A stretch of DNA of 64,000 nt from Pseudomonas sp. G34 (GCF_031119625.1 NZ_JAVHZV010000023.1:289981-353980), one strand, 5' to 3'; shown: positions 12,301 through 21,845, numbered from the stretch's first letter. Notes: generated by a model not told the origin, from the sequence alone. Numbers and translations are program-made.

Positions 12301-12759
12301 GTGTCGAGCAAGCTAGAACAGTTGCAGGCCTTGGTGGCCCCGGTCGTCGAGGCGCTTGGTTACGAGTGCTGGGGTATCGAGTTCCTGTCTCAGGGTCGGC
12401 ATTCCTTGCTGCGTATCTACATCGATCATGCCGATGGCATCCTTATCGATGATTGCGAAAAGGTCAGCCGCCAGATCAGTGGTGTTCTCGATGTTGAGGA
12501 CCCCATCGCCGCCGAGTACACCCTCGAGGTGTCGTCGCCTGGCATGGATCGGCCGCTGTTCACATTGACGCAGTTCGCCAGTCACGCCGGCGAGCAGGTA
12601 AAAATCAAGTTGCGCTCGCCGTTCGAAGGGCGCCGCAACTTCCAGGGTCTGCTCCGCGGTGTGGAGGAGGAAGACGTGGTGGTGCAGGTGGATGACCACG
12701 AGTTCCTTTTGCCGATCGATCTGATCGACAAGGCCAATATTATCCCCCGGTTTGATTGA
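12301..12759 (+). CDS. rimP: Ribosome maturation factor RimP
   Basis: A 152-residue RimP, needed for 30S subunit maturation. The alpha/beta N-terminal domain (LVAPVVEALGYECWGIEF) and the SH3-like C-terminal domain ending VDDHEFLLPIDLIDKANIIPRF are complete. I start at the GTG preceded by GAGGGG, since MSSKLEQLQALVAPV is the family N-terminus. The longer open frame runs back into the tRNA-like region and is not credible. It is the first gene of the rimP-nusA-infB operon, downstream of tandem terminator-like hairpins. Confidence 0.96.
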   Translation: MSSKLEQLQALVAPVVEALGYECWGIEFLSQGRHSLLRIYIDHADGILIDDCEKVSRQISGVLDVEDPIAAEYTLEVSSPGMDRPLFTLTQFASHAGEQVKIKLRSPFEGRRNFQGLLRGVEEEDVVVQVDDHEFLLPIDLIDKANIIPRFD

Positions 12760-12825
12760 GACACGGATCCCGCGGGATTCGCGGAATGCGTGGATCCCAA
12801 TGGATTGCGAAAGGCGAGGCGTACG

Positions 12826-14307
12826 ATGAGCAAAGAAGTACTGCTGGTTGTTGAGTCGGTATCCAATGAAAAGGGTGTGCCGGCCGCTGTTATTTTCGAG
12901 GCGCTCGAACTGGCTCTGGCCACGGCGACCAAGAAACGTTTTGAAGACGAAGTCGAGCTGCGCGTGGCGATCAATCGCCAGACCGGCAGCTATGAGACTT
13001 TCCGTTGCTGGACCGTGGTCGAAGAGGAAGACTTCGATGACCCGGCTCACCAGGTAACGACCGACATGCCGCGTGCCGTCGAGGCGAACGCCAAGGTCGG
13101 TGATGTGCTCGAAGAAAAGGTCGAGTCCATCGAGTTCGGCCGTATCGCCGCGCAGACCGCCAAGCAGGTCATCGTGCAGAAGGTGCGCGAGGCCGAGCGT
13201 GCCCAGGTGGTTGAAGCCTACCGCGAGCGTCTGGGCGAGATCATCGCCGGCACCGTGAAAAAGGTTACCCGTGACAATGTGATCGTCGATCTGGGTGCCA
13301 ACGCTGAAGCGTTGCTGGCTCGCGAAGACATTATCCCGCGTGAGACTTTCCGTGTGGGTGTGCGCTTGCGTGCACTGCTCAAGGAAATCCGCACCGAGAA
13401 CCGCGGCCCGCAGCTGATCCTGTCGCGTACCGCGCCGGAAATGCTGATCGAACTGTTCCGCATCGAAGTGCCGGAAATTGCCGAAGGCCTCATCGAGGTC
13501 AAGGCTGCTTCCCGCGATCCAGGTTCGCGCGCCAAGATTGCCGTGCGTTCCAAGGACAAGCGTATCGACCCGCAGGGTGCCTGCATCGGTATGCGCGGCT
13601 CGCGTGTGCAAGCGGTCTCCGGCGAACTGGTCGGCGAACGTGTGGACATCGTGCTATGGGACGACAACCCGGCGCAGTTCGTCATCAACGCCATGTCGCC
13701 GGCTGAAGTCGCGGCGATCATCGTCGATGAAGATGCTCACGCCATGGACATCGCCGTAGGCGAAGACAACCTGGCGCAAGCGATTGGCCGTGGCGGTCAG
13801 AACGTTCGCCTGGCTAGCCAGCTGACTGGCTGGACGCTGAACGTGATGACCGAAGCGGACATCCAGGCCAAGCAGCAAGCTGAGACCGGCGACATCCTGC
13901 AGGGCTTCATCGACGAGTTGGAAGTCGACGAAGAGCTGGCGCAGGTGCTGGTCGAAGAAGGCTTTACCAGCCTGGAAGAAATCGCTTACGTGCCGATGGA
14001 AGAGATGCTCAGCATCGATGGTTTCGATGAAGAAATCGTCAATGAACTGCGCTCGCGAGCGAAGGATCGTTTGCTGACCAAAGCCATCGCCACAGAAGAA
14101 AAGCTGGCAGACGCCCAGCCGGCCGAAGACCTCCTCGAAGTCGAGGGTATGGACAAAGGCCTGGCGCAGGAACTGGCAGTGCGCGGTGTGGTTACCCGCG
14201 AAGACCTGGCCGAGCAGTCTATTGACGACCTGCTCGACATCGACGGCATCGACCAAGAGCGTGCCGGCAAGCTGATCATGGCCGCCCGAGCCCATTGGTT
14301 CGAGTAA
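12826..14307 (+). CDS. nusA: Transcription termination/antitermination factor NusA
   Basis: This 493-residue protein binds RNA polymerase and nascent RNA and modulates pausing, intrinsic termination and antitermination. In order: N-terminal polymerase-binding domain (1 to about 130), S1 domain (about 135-200, with IIAGTVKKVTRDNVIVDLG), KH1 and KH2 domains (about 200-345), and two C-terminal acidic repeats (ILQGFIDELEVDEELAQVL and the DLLEVEGMDKGLAQEL region). The ATG preceded by GGCGAGGCG gives the standard MSKEVLLVVESVSNEK start, 66 bases after rimP. A perfect 12-base palindrome lies in that gap (12767-12778). Confidence 0.98.
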   Translation: MSKEVLLVVESVSNEKGVPAAVIFEALELALATATKKRFEDEVELRVAINRQTGSYETFRCWTVVEEEDFDDPAHQVTTDMPRAVEANAKVGDVLEEKVESIEFGRIAAQTAKQVIVQKVREAERAQVVEAYRERLGEIIAGTVKKVTRDNVIVDLGANAEALLAREDIIPRETFRVGVRLRALLKEIRTENRGPQLILSRTAPEMLIELFRIEVPEIAEGLIEVKAASRDPGSRAKIAVRSKDKRIDPQGACIGMRGSRVQAVSGELVGERVDIVLWDDNPAQFVINAMSPAEVAAIIVDEDAHAMDIAVGEDNLAQAIGRGGQNVRLASQLTGWTLNVMTEADIQAKQQAETGDILQGFIDELEVDEELAQVLVEEGFTSLEEIAYVPMEEMLSIDGFDEEIVNELRSRAKDRLLTKAIATEEKLADAQPAEDLLEVEGMDKGLAQELAVRGVVTREDLAEQSIDDLLDIDGIDQERAGKLIMAARAHWFE

Positions 14308-14333
14308 GTTTTACGGCCTGAGGAGAGAAGTGC

Positions 14334-16826
14334 ATGACGCAAGTCACGGTGAAAGAACTGGCCCAAGTGGTCGACACACCGGTAGAGCGCCTGCTGCAGC
14401 AGATGCGAGAGGCGGGTTTGCCGCACAGCAGTGCCGAGCAAGTTGTCACCGACAATGAGAAGCAGGCCCTGCTTGCTCATCTGAAAAGCAGCCACGGCGA
14501 GAAGAAAGCCGAAGCGCCGCGCAAGATTACCTTGCAGCGCAAGACCACCAGCACCCTGCGGGTCGCTGGCAGCAAGACCATCAGCGTTGAAGTGCGCAAG
14601 AAGAAGACCTTCGTCGAGCGCAGCAACGAAGAGATCGAGGCCGAGAAGCAGCGTGCGCTCGAAGAGCAGCGCGCCGCTGCGGAAGCCGCTCGCCTGAAGG
14701 CCGAGGAAGAAGCCAAGCGTAAAGCCGAAGATGAGGCCAAGCGCCAGACTTCTTCGCCTGCCGCTGCAGCAGCTGCTCCGGTTGAAGCAGCGCCTGCGCC
14801 GGTGAGCACTCCGGTTGCTGCGCCTGCCGCCGATGAGCGCAAGAAAGACGAGCCGCGTCGCCCAGACAAGGCCCGTAATGATGACGCCGATCGCCGTGGC
14901 GGTGACCGCAAGACGACTCAGCATCGCCCGACCGTCAAGGAAAAGGCGCCTGCTCCGCGTGTTGCTCCACGTACCACCGACGAAGAAAGCGATGGCTTCC
15001 GTCGTGGTGGCCGTGGCAAGGCCAAGCTGAAGAAGCGCAACGCCCACGGGTTCCAGAGCCCGACCGGCCCTATCGTGCGCGAAGTGAAAATCGGCGAGAC
15101 CATCACGGTGGGCGATCTCGCCCAGCAGATGTCGGTCAAGGCTGCTGAAATCATCAAGTTCATGTTCAAGCTGGGCACGCCAGCCACCATCAACCAGGTT
15201 CTGGATCAGGAAACTGCCCAGCTGGTCGCTGAAGAGCTGGGCCACAAGGTGACCCTGGTCAGTGACACGGCCCTGGAAGATTCCCTGGCCGAGTCGCTGA
15301 AGTACGAAGGCGAAGAGTTCTCCCGTGCGCCGGTCGTGACCGTCATGGGCCACGTTGACCACGGTAAGACCTCGCTGCTCGACTACATCCGTCGTGCCAA
15401 GGTCGCTTCCGGTGAGGCGGGTGGTATCACCCAGCACATCGGCGCCTACCACGTGGAAACTGAGCGCGGCATGGTGACCTTCCTCGATACCCCAGGCCAC
15501 GCTGCGTTTACCGCAATGCGTGCCCGTGGTGCCAAGGCCACCGACATCGTGATTCTGGTCGTGGCGGCGGACGACGGCGTGATGCCGCAGACCATCGAAG
15601 CCGTTCAGCACGCTGTCGCTGCTGGCGTGCCGCTGGTGGTGGCGGTGAACAAGATCGACAAGCCGGGCGCTGATCTCGATCGTATCCGTAGCGAACTGTC
15701 GGTACACGGCGTGACGTCGGAAGAGTGGGGCGGTGATACGCCGTTCGTACCTGTTTCGGCCAAGGTCGGTACCGGTGTCGACGAACTGCTCGAAGCCGTT
15801 CTGCTGCAAGCCGAAGTGCTCGAGCTCAAGGCAACCCCGTCGGCCCCGGGCCGTGGCGTGGTGGTCGAGTCGCGTCTCGACAAGGGCCGTGGTCCGGTCG
15901 CTACCGTGCTGGTTCAGGACGGTACCCTGCGTCAGGGCGACATGGTGCTGGTCGGTTCGAACTATGGCCGCATCCGCGCCATGCTCGACGAGAACGGCAA
16001 GCCGATCAAGGAAGCCGGTCCGGCGATCCCGGTCGAGATCCTCGGTCTCGACGGCACGCCTGAAGCCGGTGACGACATGACTGTGGTCGCCGACGAGAAG
16101 AAGGCACGTGAAGTCGCGCTGTTCCGTCAGGGCAAGTTCCGCGAAGTGAAACTGGCGCGTGCTCACGCAGGCAAGCTGGAAAACATCTTCGAGAACATGG
16201 GCCAGGAAGAGAAGAAGACGCTCAACATCGTCCTCAAATCCGACGTCCGTGGTTCCCTGGAAGCGTTGCAAGGCTCGCTCGGCAGCCTGGGTAACGACGA
16301 AGTGCAAGTGCGCGTCGTCGGCGGCGGTGTCGGTGGTATCACCGAGTCCGATGCCAACCTGGCGCTGGCGTCCAACGCCGTGCTGTTCGGCTTCAACGTT
16401 CGTGCCGATGCAGGTGCGCGCAAGATCGTCGAGGCCGAAGGCCTGGACATGCGCTACTACAACGTCATCTACGACATCATCGAGGACGTCAAGAAGGCGC
16501 TCACCGGTATGCTCGGCAGCGATGTTCGCGAGAACATCCTGGGTATCGCCGAAGTCCGTGACGTGTTCCGTTCGCCGAAGTTCGGTGCGGTCGCCGGTTG
16601 TATGGTGGTCGAGGGTACGGTTTACCGTAACCGCCCGATCCGCGTACTGCGCGACGACGTGGTGATCTTCGAAGGCGAGCTGGAGTCCCTGCGTCGCTTC
16701 AAGGACGATATGGCCGAAGTGCGTAACGGCATGGAGTGCGGTATCGCGGTGAAGAGCTACAACGACGTCAAGGTCGGCGACAAGATCGAAGTGTTCGAGA
16801 AAGTCCAGGTGGCTCGCAGCCTGTAA
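14334..16826 (+). CDS. infB: Translation initiation factor IF-2
   Basis: An 830-residue GTPase that recruits initiator tRNA to the 30S subunit. Residues 1-50 form an IF2-N domain and about 85-210 form a charged, Ala/Lys/Glu-rich linker. A second IF2-N domain is near 240-300. The G domain follows, with GHVDHGKT near residue 339, DTPGH and NKID, then domains II to IV ending VFEKVQVARSL. The linker length is typical of pseudomonads. It starts 26 bases after nusA, with AGGAGA as ribosome binding site. Confidence 0.98.
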   Translation: MTQVTVKELAQVVDTPVERLLQQMREAGLPHSSAEQVVTDNEKQALLAHLKSSHGEKKAEAPRKITLQRKTTSTLRVAGSKTISVEVRKKKTFVERSNEEIEAEKQRALEEQRAAAEAARLKAEEEAKRKAEDEAKRQTSSPAAAAAAPVEAAPAPVSTPVAAPAADERKKDEPRRPDKARNDDADRRGGDRKTTQHRPTVKEKAPAPRVAPRTTDEESDGFRRGGRGKAKLKKRNAHGFQSPTGPIVREVKIGETITVGDLAQQMSVKAAEIIKFMFKLGTPATINQVLDQETAQLVAEELGHKVTLVSDTALEDSLAESLKYEGEEFSRAPVVTVMGHVDHGKTSLLDYIRRAKVASGEAGGITQHIGAYHVETERGMVTFLDTPGHAAFTAMRARGAKATDIVILVVAADDGVMPQTIEAVQHAVAAGVPLVVAVNKIDKPGADLDRIRSELSVHGVTSEEWGGDTPFVPVSAKVGTGVDELLEAVLLQAEVLELKATPSAPGRGVVVESRLDKGRGPVATVLVQDGTLRQGDMVLVGSNYGRIRAMLDENGKPIKEAGPAIPVEILGLDGTPEAGDDMTVVADEKKAREVALFRQGKFREVKLARAHAGKLENIFENMGQEEKKTLNIVLKSDVRGSLEALQGSLGSLGNDEVQVRVVGGGVGGITESDANLALASNAVLFGFNVRADAGARKIVEAEGLDMRYYNVIYDIIEDVKKALTGMLGSDVRENILGIAEVRDVFRSPKFGAVAGCMVVEGTVYRNRPIRVLRDDVVIFEGELESLRRFKDDMAEVRNGMECGIAVKSYNDVKVGDKIEVFEKVQVARSL

Positions 16827-16845
16827 TCGCGAGTCGCAACACGCA

Positions 16846-16880
16846 ACGCCCGGCCCCGCTTTTGCGCGGCCGGGCGTTTG
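16846..16880 (+). terminator. Terminator-like hairpin between infB and rbfA
   Basis: An 11-base-pair GC-rich stem, AACGCCCGGCC with GGCCGGGCGTT, contains an inner CGC-TTTT-GCG hairpin and ends in TTTG. It may end part of the infB transcript. rbfA starts 56 bases later with no obvious promoter, so read-through is likely. Confidence 0.6.
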
Positions 16881-16935
16881 CCGCTTTTGAGTCCGGTGCT
16901 TTTGCAGGCATCGAGACGAGTGGAAGGTAACAACG

Positions 16936-17343
16936 ATGGCCAAAGACTATAGCCGTGCCCAGCGCATCGGCGACCAGATTCAACGCGAGTTGGCGCAGCT
17001 GATTCGCACCGAAGTCAAAGACCCGCGCCTGGGTGGGCTGGTGACCGTCACGGCGGTGGATGTCAGCCGTGACGCCAGCCACGCCAAGGTATTCGTCACC
17101 GTCATGGGTGCCGAGCCGGAAGAGGGCGTCGACCCTATCGCGCAAAGCCTCAAGGTGCTCAACGACGCCAGCGGCTTTCTGCGCATGCAGCTGGGCAAGG
17201 CGATGAAGCTGCGTAGCGTGCCGAACCTGCGTTTTCACTACGATGAGAGCGTGATTCGTGGTGCTCAATTGTCGGCGCTGATCGAGCGCGCGGTAACCGA
17301 GGACAGCAAGCACGGCGACAACAATACCGAGGCCAAGGAGTAA
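16936..17343 (+). CDS. rbfA: Ribosome-binding factor A
   Basis: A 135-residue KH-like protein required for late 30S maturation and cold adaptation. The family N-terminus AKDYSRAQRIGDQIQREL and the conserved PNLRFHYDES are present. It lies between infB and truB as in most gammaproteobacteria, with four bases to truB. Confidence 0.96.
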   Translation: MAKDYSRAQRIGDQIQRELAQLIRTEVKDPRLGGLVTVTAVDVSRDASHAKVFVTVMGAEPEEGVDPIAQSLKVLNDASGFLRMQLGKAMKLRSVPNLRFHYDESVIRGAQLSALIERAVTEDSKHGDNNTEAKE

Positions 17344-17347
17344 GTAC

Positions 17348-18265
17348 GTGGCCCAGGTAAAGCGTATTCGTCGCAAGGTCGACGGCATCATCCTGCTCGA
17401 CAAGCCCAAGGGCTTCAGCTCCAACGCCGCGCTGCAGAAGGTGCGCTGGTTGCTCAACGCCGAGAAGGCCGGGCACACCGGTAGCCTCGACCCCTTGGCG
17501 ACCGGCGTGTTGCCGTTGTGCTTCGGCGAGGCGACCAAGTTTTCCCAGTACCTGCTCGATGCCGACAAGGGTTACGAGACGGTCATGCAGCTGGGCGTCA
17601 CCACCACCACGGCCGATGCCGAGGGCGAGGTGATCGAGCGGCGTGACGTCAACGTTGCGGCGGGCGACATCGAAGCGCTGCTGCCGCGCTTTCGTGGCGA
17701 CATCAGCCAGGTGCCGCCGATGTACTCGGCGCTCAAGCGCGACGGTCAGCCGCTGTACAAGCTGGCGCGCGCAGGAGAAGTAGTGGAGCGCGAGGCGCGT
17801 TCTGTTACTATTGCGCGCCTGGAACTACTCAGCTGCGCCGCCGACAAGGCGAGCCTGGCGGTGGATTGCAGCAAGGGCACCTATATCCGTACGCTGGTCG
17901 AGGATATTGGTCACCTGCTGGGGTGTGGCGCGCATGTCGCCGAGTTGCGTCGGGTCAAGGCCGGACCGTTCGGCTTGCCGCAGACCGTTACCCTGGAAGA
18001 GCTGGAGCAGGTGCACGCCGATGGCGGCAACGAAGCGGTAGATCGTTTCCTGCATCCGGTGGACAGCGGCCTGGAACACTGGCCGCTGCTGAGCTTCTCG
18101 GAGCACAGTTCGTTCTATTGGCTGCAAGGGCAGCCCGTCCGCGCCGCGGATGCGCCGAAGTTCGGCATGGTGCGGGTACAGGATCACAACGGTCGCTTCA
18201 TCGGTATCGGTGAAGTGAGCGAAGACGGGCGCATTGCGCCGCGTCGCCTTATTCGGTCTGCGTGA
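17348..18265 (+). CDS. truB: tRNA pseudouridine-55 synthase
   Basis: This 305-residue TruB makes pseudouridine 55 in the T-loop of tRNAs. The catalytic Asp48 lies in GHTGSLDPLATGVLP, and GTYIRTLVEDIG is near residue 180. A PUA-like C-terminal domain follows. The start is GTG, four bases after rbfA. Notably the tRNA-like sequence upstream lacks the normal T-loop, so it would not be a good substrate. Confidence 0.97.
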   Translation: MAQVKRIRRKVDGIILLDKPKGFSSNAALQKVRWLLNAEKAGHTGSLDPLATGVLPLCFGEATKFSQYLLDADKGYETVMQLGVTTTTADAEGEVIERRDVNVAAGDIEALLPRFRGDISQVPPMYSALKRDGQPLYKLARAGEVVEREARSVTIARLELLSCAADKASLAVDCSKGTYIRTLVEDIGHLLGCGAHVAELRRVKAGPFGLPQTVTLEELEQVHADGGNEAVDRFLHPVDSGLEHWPLLSFSEHSSFYWLQGQPVRAADAPKFGMVRVQDHNGRFIGIGEVSEDGRIAPRRLIRSA

Positions 18266-18339
18266 CCGTGGCGAGCCGCTCAGGCGGCTCGTATCGAGGG
18301 TGGCTGTCAATAGGCACGGTCATACCTCCTTTTAAAACA

Positions 18340-18386
18340 CGGGAAGCGATTCCCGGCCTATTGAGACTGTCGCTCGCGACAATCTC
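18340..18386 (+). promoter_or_regulatory. Two-hairpin leader of rpsO (candidate S15 autoregulatory site)
   Basis: Two hairpins lie in the leader. The first is CGGGAA-GCGA-TTCCCG (18340-18355), with a GNRA tetraloop. The second (18363-18386) has GAGA and TGTCGC strands pairing with GCGACA and TCTC around one C/A mismatch. Neither has a T-run. The second ends 19 bases before the rpsO start, a position fitting S15 feedback control, which is known in E. coli but with a different fold. Confidence 0.45.
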
Positions 18387-18405
18387 CAGATGAGAGGATG
18401 CCCAC

Positions 18406-18675
18406 ATGGCACTCAGCGTTGAAGAAAAAGCTCAGATCGTTAACGACTACAAGCAAGCCGAAGGCGATACCGGTAGCCCGGAAGTTCAGGTTGCTCTGCT
18501 GTCCGCTAACATCAACAAGCTGCAAGGCCACTTCAAGGCCAACGGCAAAGACCACCACTCGCGTCGTGGCCTGATCCGTATGGTTAACCAGCGCCGCAAG
18601 CTGCTGGACTACCTGAAGGGTAAAGACACCAGCCGTTACAGCGCCCTGATCGGTCGCCTGGGTCTGCGTCGCTAA
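18406..18675 (+). CDS. rpsO: 30S ribosomal protein S15
   Basis: At 89 residues, this is the full length of S15, which binds 16S rRNA helices 20-22 and organises the platform. Conserved features include DTGSPEVQVALL, the HSRRGL motif and the terminal YSALIGRLGLRR. The ribosome binding site is AGAGGA. It is followed by a strong terminator and then pnp, the conserved rpsO-pnp pairing. Confidence 0.98.
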   Translation: MALSVEEKAQIVNDYKQAEGDTGSPEVQVALLSANINKLQGHFKANGKDHHSRRGLIRMVNQRRKLLDYLKGKDTSRYSALIGRLGLRR

Positions 18676-18700
18676 GCAATGCTTATGCGCCGTTGACCGC

Positions 18701-18740
18701 AAAAGCTGGAAGTGGGCTCGCCCCGCTTCCAGCTTTTGCG
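18701..18740 (+). terminator. Intrinsic terminator after rpsO
   Basis: AAAAGCTGGAAG pairs with CTTCCAGCTTTT across a short GC-rich loop, a perfect 12-base-pair stem with A and T tracts, 30 bases after the rpsO stop. pnp transcription then depends on read-through or a promoter in the following 120 bases, where I see no convincing one. Confidence 0.85.
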
Positions 18741-18863
18741 TTTATGCTTCATCCGTTTTGACGCTTCACCCGCTTGGACAGCGCCGGGCCGACTCCCGAA
18801 GCCACTGCCCACGAATTCGCAAGAAACCGTTTCCCCAAAGGCAACAGAGAGAAGGAAAACACC

Positions 18864-20969
18864 GTGAACCCGGTAATCAAGAAATTTCAATTCGGTCAGT
18901 CGACCGTAACCCTCGAGACTGGCCGTATCGCCCGTCAAGCCTCCGGCGCCGTGCTGGTCACCGTCGATAACGACGTCAGCGTGCTGGTTGCCGTTACCGG
19001 TGCCAAGACCGCCGACCCGAGCAAGGGCTTCTTCCCCCTGTCGGTCCACTACCAGGAAAAAACCTACGCAGCGGGCAAGATCCCAGGCGGCTTCTTCAAG
19101 CGTGAAGCGCGCCCGAGCGAGAAAGAAACCCTGACCTCGCGCCTGATCGATCGCCCGATCCGTCCGCTGTTCCCGGAAGGCTTCCAGAACGAAGTGCAGG
19201 TCATCTGCACCGTGGTTTCCACCAGCAAGAAGACCGACCCGGACATCGCGGCGATGATCGGTACCTCGGCTGCTCTGGCGATCTCCGGCATCCCTTTCAA
19301 CGGCCCGATCGGCGCCGCCCGCGTAGCCTTCCACCCGGAAACCGGCTACCTGCTCAACCCGACTTACGAGCAGCTCAAGGCGTCCAGCCTGGACATGGTC
19401 GTGGCCGGTACCAAAGACGCCGTGCTGATGGTCGAATCGGAAGCCAAAGAGCTGACCGAAGACCAGATGCTGGGCGCCGTACTGTTCGCCCATGACGAAT
19501 TCCAGGCGGTTATCCAGGCCGTTACCGAGCTGGCCGCCGAAGCCGCCAAACCGACCTGGGACTGGCAGCCAAAAGCGGAAAACACCGCACTGCTGTCGGC
19601 TATCCGTAGCGAGTTCGGCGACGCGATCTCCCAGGCGTACACCATCACCATCAAGCAGGATCGTTACGCGCGCCTTGGCGAGCTGAAAGATCAGGTGGTT
19701 GCCAGGTTCTCCGGCGAAGAAGGCCAGCCTTCCGCGGGTGAAGTCAAAGAAGCCTTCGGCGAAATCGAATACCGCACCGTGCGCGAGAACATCGTCAACG
19801 GCAAGCCGCGTATCGATGGCCGTGACACCCGTACCGTACGTGGCCTGAACATCGAAGTCGGTGTTCTCGACAAGACCCACGGTTCGGCGCTGTTCACCCG
19901 CGGCGAAACCCAGGCGCTGGTGGTTGCCACCCTAGGTACCGCCCGTGACGCACAGCTGCTCGACACCCTCGAAGGCGAGAAGAAAGACCCCTTCATGCTG
20001 CACTACAACTTCCCGCCGTACTCGGTGGGCGAGTGTGGTCGCATGGGCGCCACGGGTCGTCGCGAAATCGGTCACGGCCGTCTGGCGCGTCGTTCGGTGC
20101 AGGCCATGCTGCCGGCCGCTGATGTGTTCCCGTACACCATCCGTGTGGTATCGGAAATCACCGAATCCAACGGTTCGTCTTCGATGGCTTCCGTGTGCGG
20201 CGCTTCCCTGGCCCTGATGGACGCCGGTGTACCGATGAAGGCACCGGTTGCCGGTATCGCCATGGGCCTGGTCAAGGAAGGCGAGAAGTTCGCCGTGCTG
20301 ACCGACATCCTCGGTGACGAAGATCACCTGGGCGACATGGACTTCAAGGTTGCCGGTACCGCCAATGGCGTCACCGCGCTGCAGATGGACATCAAGATCC
20401 AGGGCATCACCGAAGAAATCATGGAAATCGCCCTAGGCCAGGCCCTGGAAGCGCGCCTGAATATCCTCGGCCAGATGAATCAGGTCATTGCTCAATCGCG
20501 TAGCGAACTGTCGGAAAATGCGCCGACCATGATCGCCATGAAGATCGATCAGGACAAGATTCGCGACGTCATCGGTAAAGGCGGCGCCACCATCCGCGCC
20601 ATCTGCGAAGAGACCAAGGCATCGATCGATATCGAAGACGACGGCTCGATCAAGATCTTCGGCGAAACCAAGGATGCTGCAGAAGCCGCGCGTCAGCGCG
20701 TTCTGGGTATCACCGCAGAAGCCGAGATCGGCAAGATCTACGTCGGCAAGGTTGAGCGCATCGTCGACTTCGGCGCATTCGTCAACATCCTGCCGGGCAA
20801 GGACGGTCTGGTGCACATCTCCATGCTCAGCGATGCGCGCGTAGAGAAGGTCACCGACATCCTGAAGGAAGGCGAGGAGGTCGAAGTGCTGGTACTGGAC
20901 GTCGACAACCGCGGCCGCATCAAGCTGTCCATCAAGGACGTTGCCGCTGCCAAAGCTTCGGGTGTCTGA
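18864..20969 (+). CDS. pnp: Polyribonucleotide nucleotidyltransferase (PNPase)
   Basis: A 701-residue 3'-to-5' phosphorolytic exoribonuclease of the RNA degradosome. It has two RNase PH domains (about 10-230 and 310-540), a KH domain near 552-615 (IGKGGATIRAICEETKASIDI) and a C-terminal S1 domain (GKIYVGKVERIVDFGAFVNILPG split over 620-690). I start at the GTG giving VNPVIKKFQFGQ, preceded by GAGAAGGA, rather than at the upstream ATG in the leader. Confidence 0.98.
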   Translation: MNPVIKKFQFGQSTVTLETGRIARQASGAVLVTVDNDVSVLVAVTGAKTADPSKGFFPLSVHYQEKTYAAGKIPGGFFKREARPSEKETLTSRLIDRPIRPLFPEGFQNEVQVICTVVSTSKKTDPDIAAMIGTSAALAISGIPFNGPIGAARVAFHPETGYLLNPTYEQLKASSLDMVVAGTKDAVLMVESEAKELTEDQMLGAVLFAHDEFQAVIQAVTELAAEAAKPTWDWQPKAENTALLSAIRSEFGDAISQAYTITIKQDRYARLGELKDQVVARFSGEEGQPSAGEVKEAFGEIEYRTVRENIVNGKPRIDGRDTRTVRGLNIEVGVLDKTHGSALFTRGETQALVVATLGTARDAQLLDTLEGEKKDPFMLHYNFPPYSVGECGRMGATGRREIGHGRLARRSVQAMLPAADVFPYTIRVVSEITESNGSSSMASVCGASLALMDAGVPMKAPVAGIAMGLVKEGEKFAVLTDILGDEDHLGDMDFKVAGTANGVTALQMDIKIQGITEEIMEIALGQALEARLNILGQMNQVIAQSRSELSENAPTMIAMKIDQDKIRDVIGKGGATIRAICEETKASIDIEDDGSIKIFGETKDAAEAARQRVLGITAEAEIGKIYVGKVERIVDFGAFVNILPGKDGLVHISMLSDARVEKVTDILKEGEEVEVLVLDVDNRGRIKLSIKDVAAAKASGV

Positions 20970-20994
20970 TCCGGGCTAACGCCGCTGCTACAAG

Positions 20995-21027
20995 AAAGCC
21001 AGTCAGGGTGACCTGACTGGCTTTTTT
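20995..21027 (+). terminator. Intrinsic terminator after pnp
   Basis: A 13-base-pair stem, AAAGCCAGTCAGG with CCTGACTGGCTTT, has a GTGA tetraloop and a T-run. It ends the long rimP-to-pnp region. Confidence 0.93.
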
Positions 21028-21089
21028 ATTGCCGCTCGTTTTCGCATTGCAGAGGTTGCGTTAAGGTTGTGCTTTGCGCGGAGAAGCTC

Positions 21090-21845
21090 ATGGCATCACC
21101 TGTTCTGGTAGCGGCTCAATGTGCGGTGCAGGCTGGCGATCTCGCTGCCAATCTCGCGCTGCATCTGAATTTCATGCGCCACGCCAGTGAGCTGGGTGCG
21201 GGGTTGATCATCTTCCCGGAGCTGTCACTCAGTGGCTATGAGCCGGCACTGGCCGATACGCTGGCACAGCCTGCCGACAGTCCGTTGCTCGAGCCACTGT
21301 GCAGCCTGACCATGGCTGCGGGGATGACCACGGTGGTCGGTTTGCCATTGCGTGTTCCAGGGTACGACAGGCCGCAAATCGCGGCCTGCATTCTTCACCC
21401 CGATGGCTCGCGGGCCATCTACACCAAACAGTATCTGCACGCGGGTGAAGAGCGGTTTTTCAGCGCTGGCCAGGGCGGCGAGTTGCTGCTTGTCGGGGGC
21501 ATGTCGGTGGCGTTGTCGGTGTGCGCCGAGTTCGCTCATGCCGAGCACCCCGCGAAGGCAGCAGAGCGTGGCGCCCTGGTGTATGCGGCCAGTGTGCTGG
21601 TCGGCGAGGGCGGTTATCCCCATGACAGCTCGCTGTTGCAGGGCTACGCGCAGCGTCACGGCATGGCGGTGCTGATGGCCAATCATGGCGGCCCTACGGG
21701 CGGCTGGGCTGCAGCAGGGCGCAGTGCGTTGTGGGATGAGCAGGGGCGTTGCGTCGCCTCTACGCTGGGGGTAGGCCACCGTCTGCTGGTGGTTTCCAGG
21801 CAGGCGGATGGCTGGCAGGGAAGCGATATTGCGCTGTCTGCCTGA
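21090..21845 (+). CDS. Carbon-nitrogen hydrolase (nitrilase superfamily), substrate unknown
   Basis: A 251-residue nitrilase-fold amidase. The catalytic triad is visible as Glu44 in IFPELSLSGYE, Lys113 in YTKQYLHAGEERFF and Cys145 in SVCAEFAH, with Glu120 as the supporting acid. Such enzymes hydrolyse amides or N-carbamoyl compounds, but the subfamily cannot be assigned from sequence alone. I start at ATG (MASPVLVAAQ); a TTG seven codons earlier is also in frame. The gene stands alone between two strong terminators and separates two otherwise conserved gene blocks. Confidence 0.8.
   Translation: MASPVLVAAQCAVQAGDLAANLALHLNFMRHASELGAGLIIFPELSLSGYEPALADTLAQPADSPLLEPLCSLTMAAGMTTVVGLPLRVPGYDRPQIAACILHPDGSRAIYTKQYLHAGEERFFSAGQGGELLLVGGMSVALSVCAEFAHAEHPAKAAERGALVYAASVLVGEGGYPHDSSLLQGYAQRHGMAVLMANHGGPTGGWAAAGRSALWDEQGRCVASTLGVGHRLLVVSRQADGWQGSDIALSA

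Noticed and set aside
12767..12778. Perfect palindrome ATCCCGCGGGAT before nusA
   Set aside because: It is short and isolated, with no second copy or nearby promoter; I cannot distinguish it from chance in high-GC DNA.
13986..16943. A 985-codon minus-strand frame opposite nusA and infB
   Set aside because: Same antisense artefact. The sense proteins carry all expected motifs.
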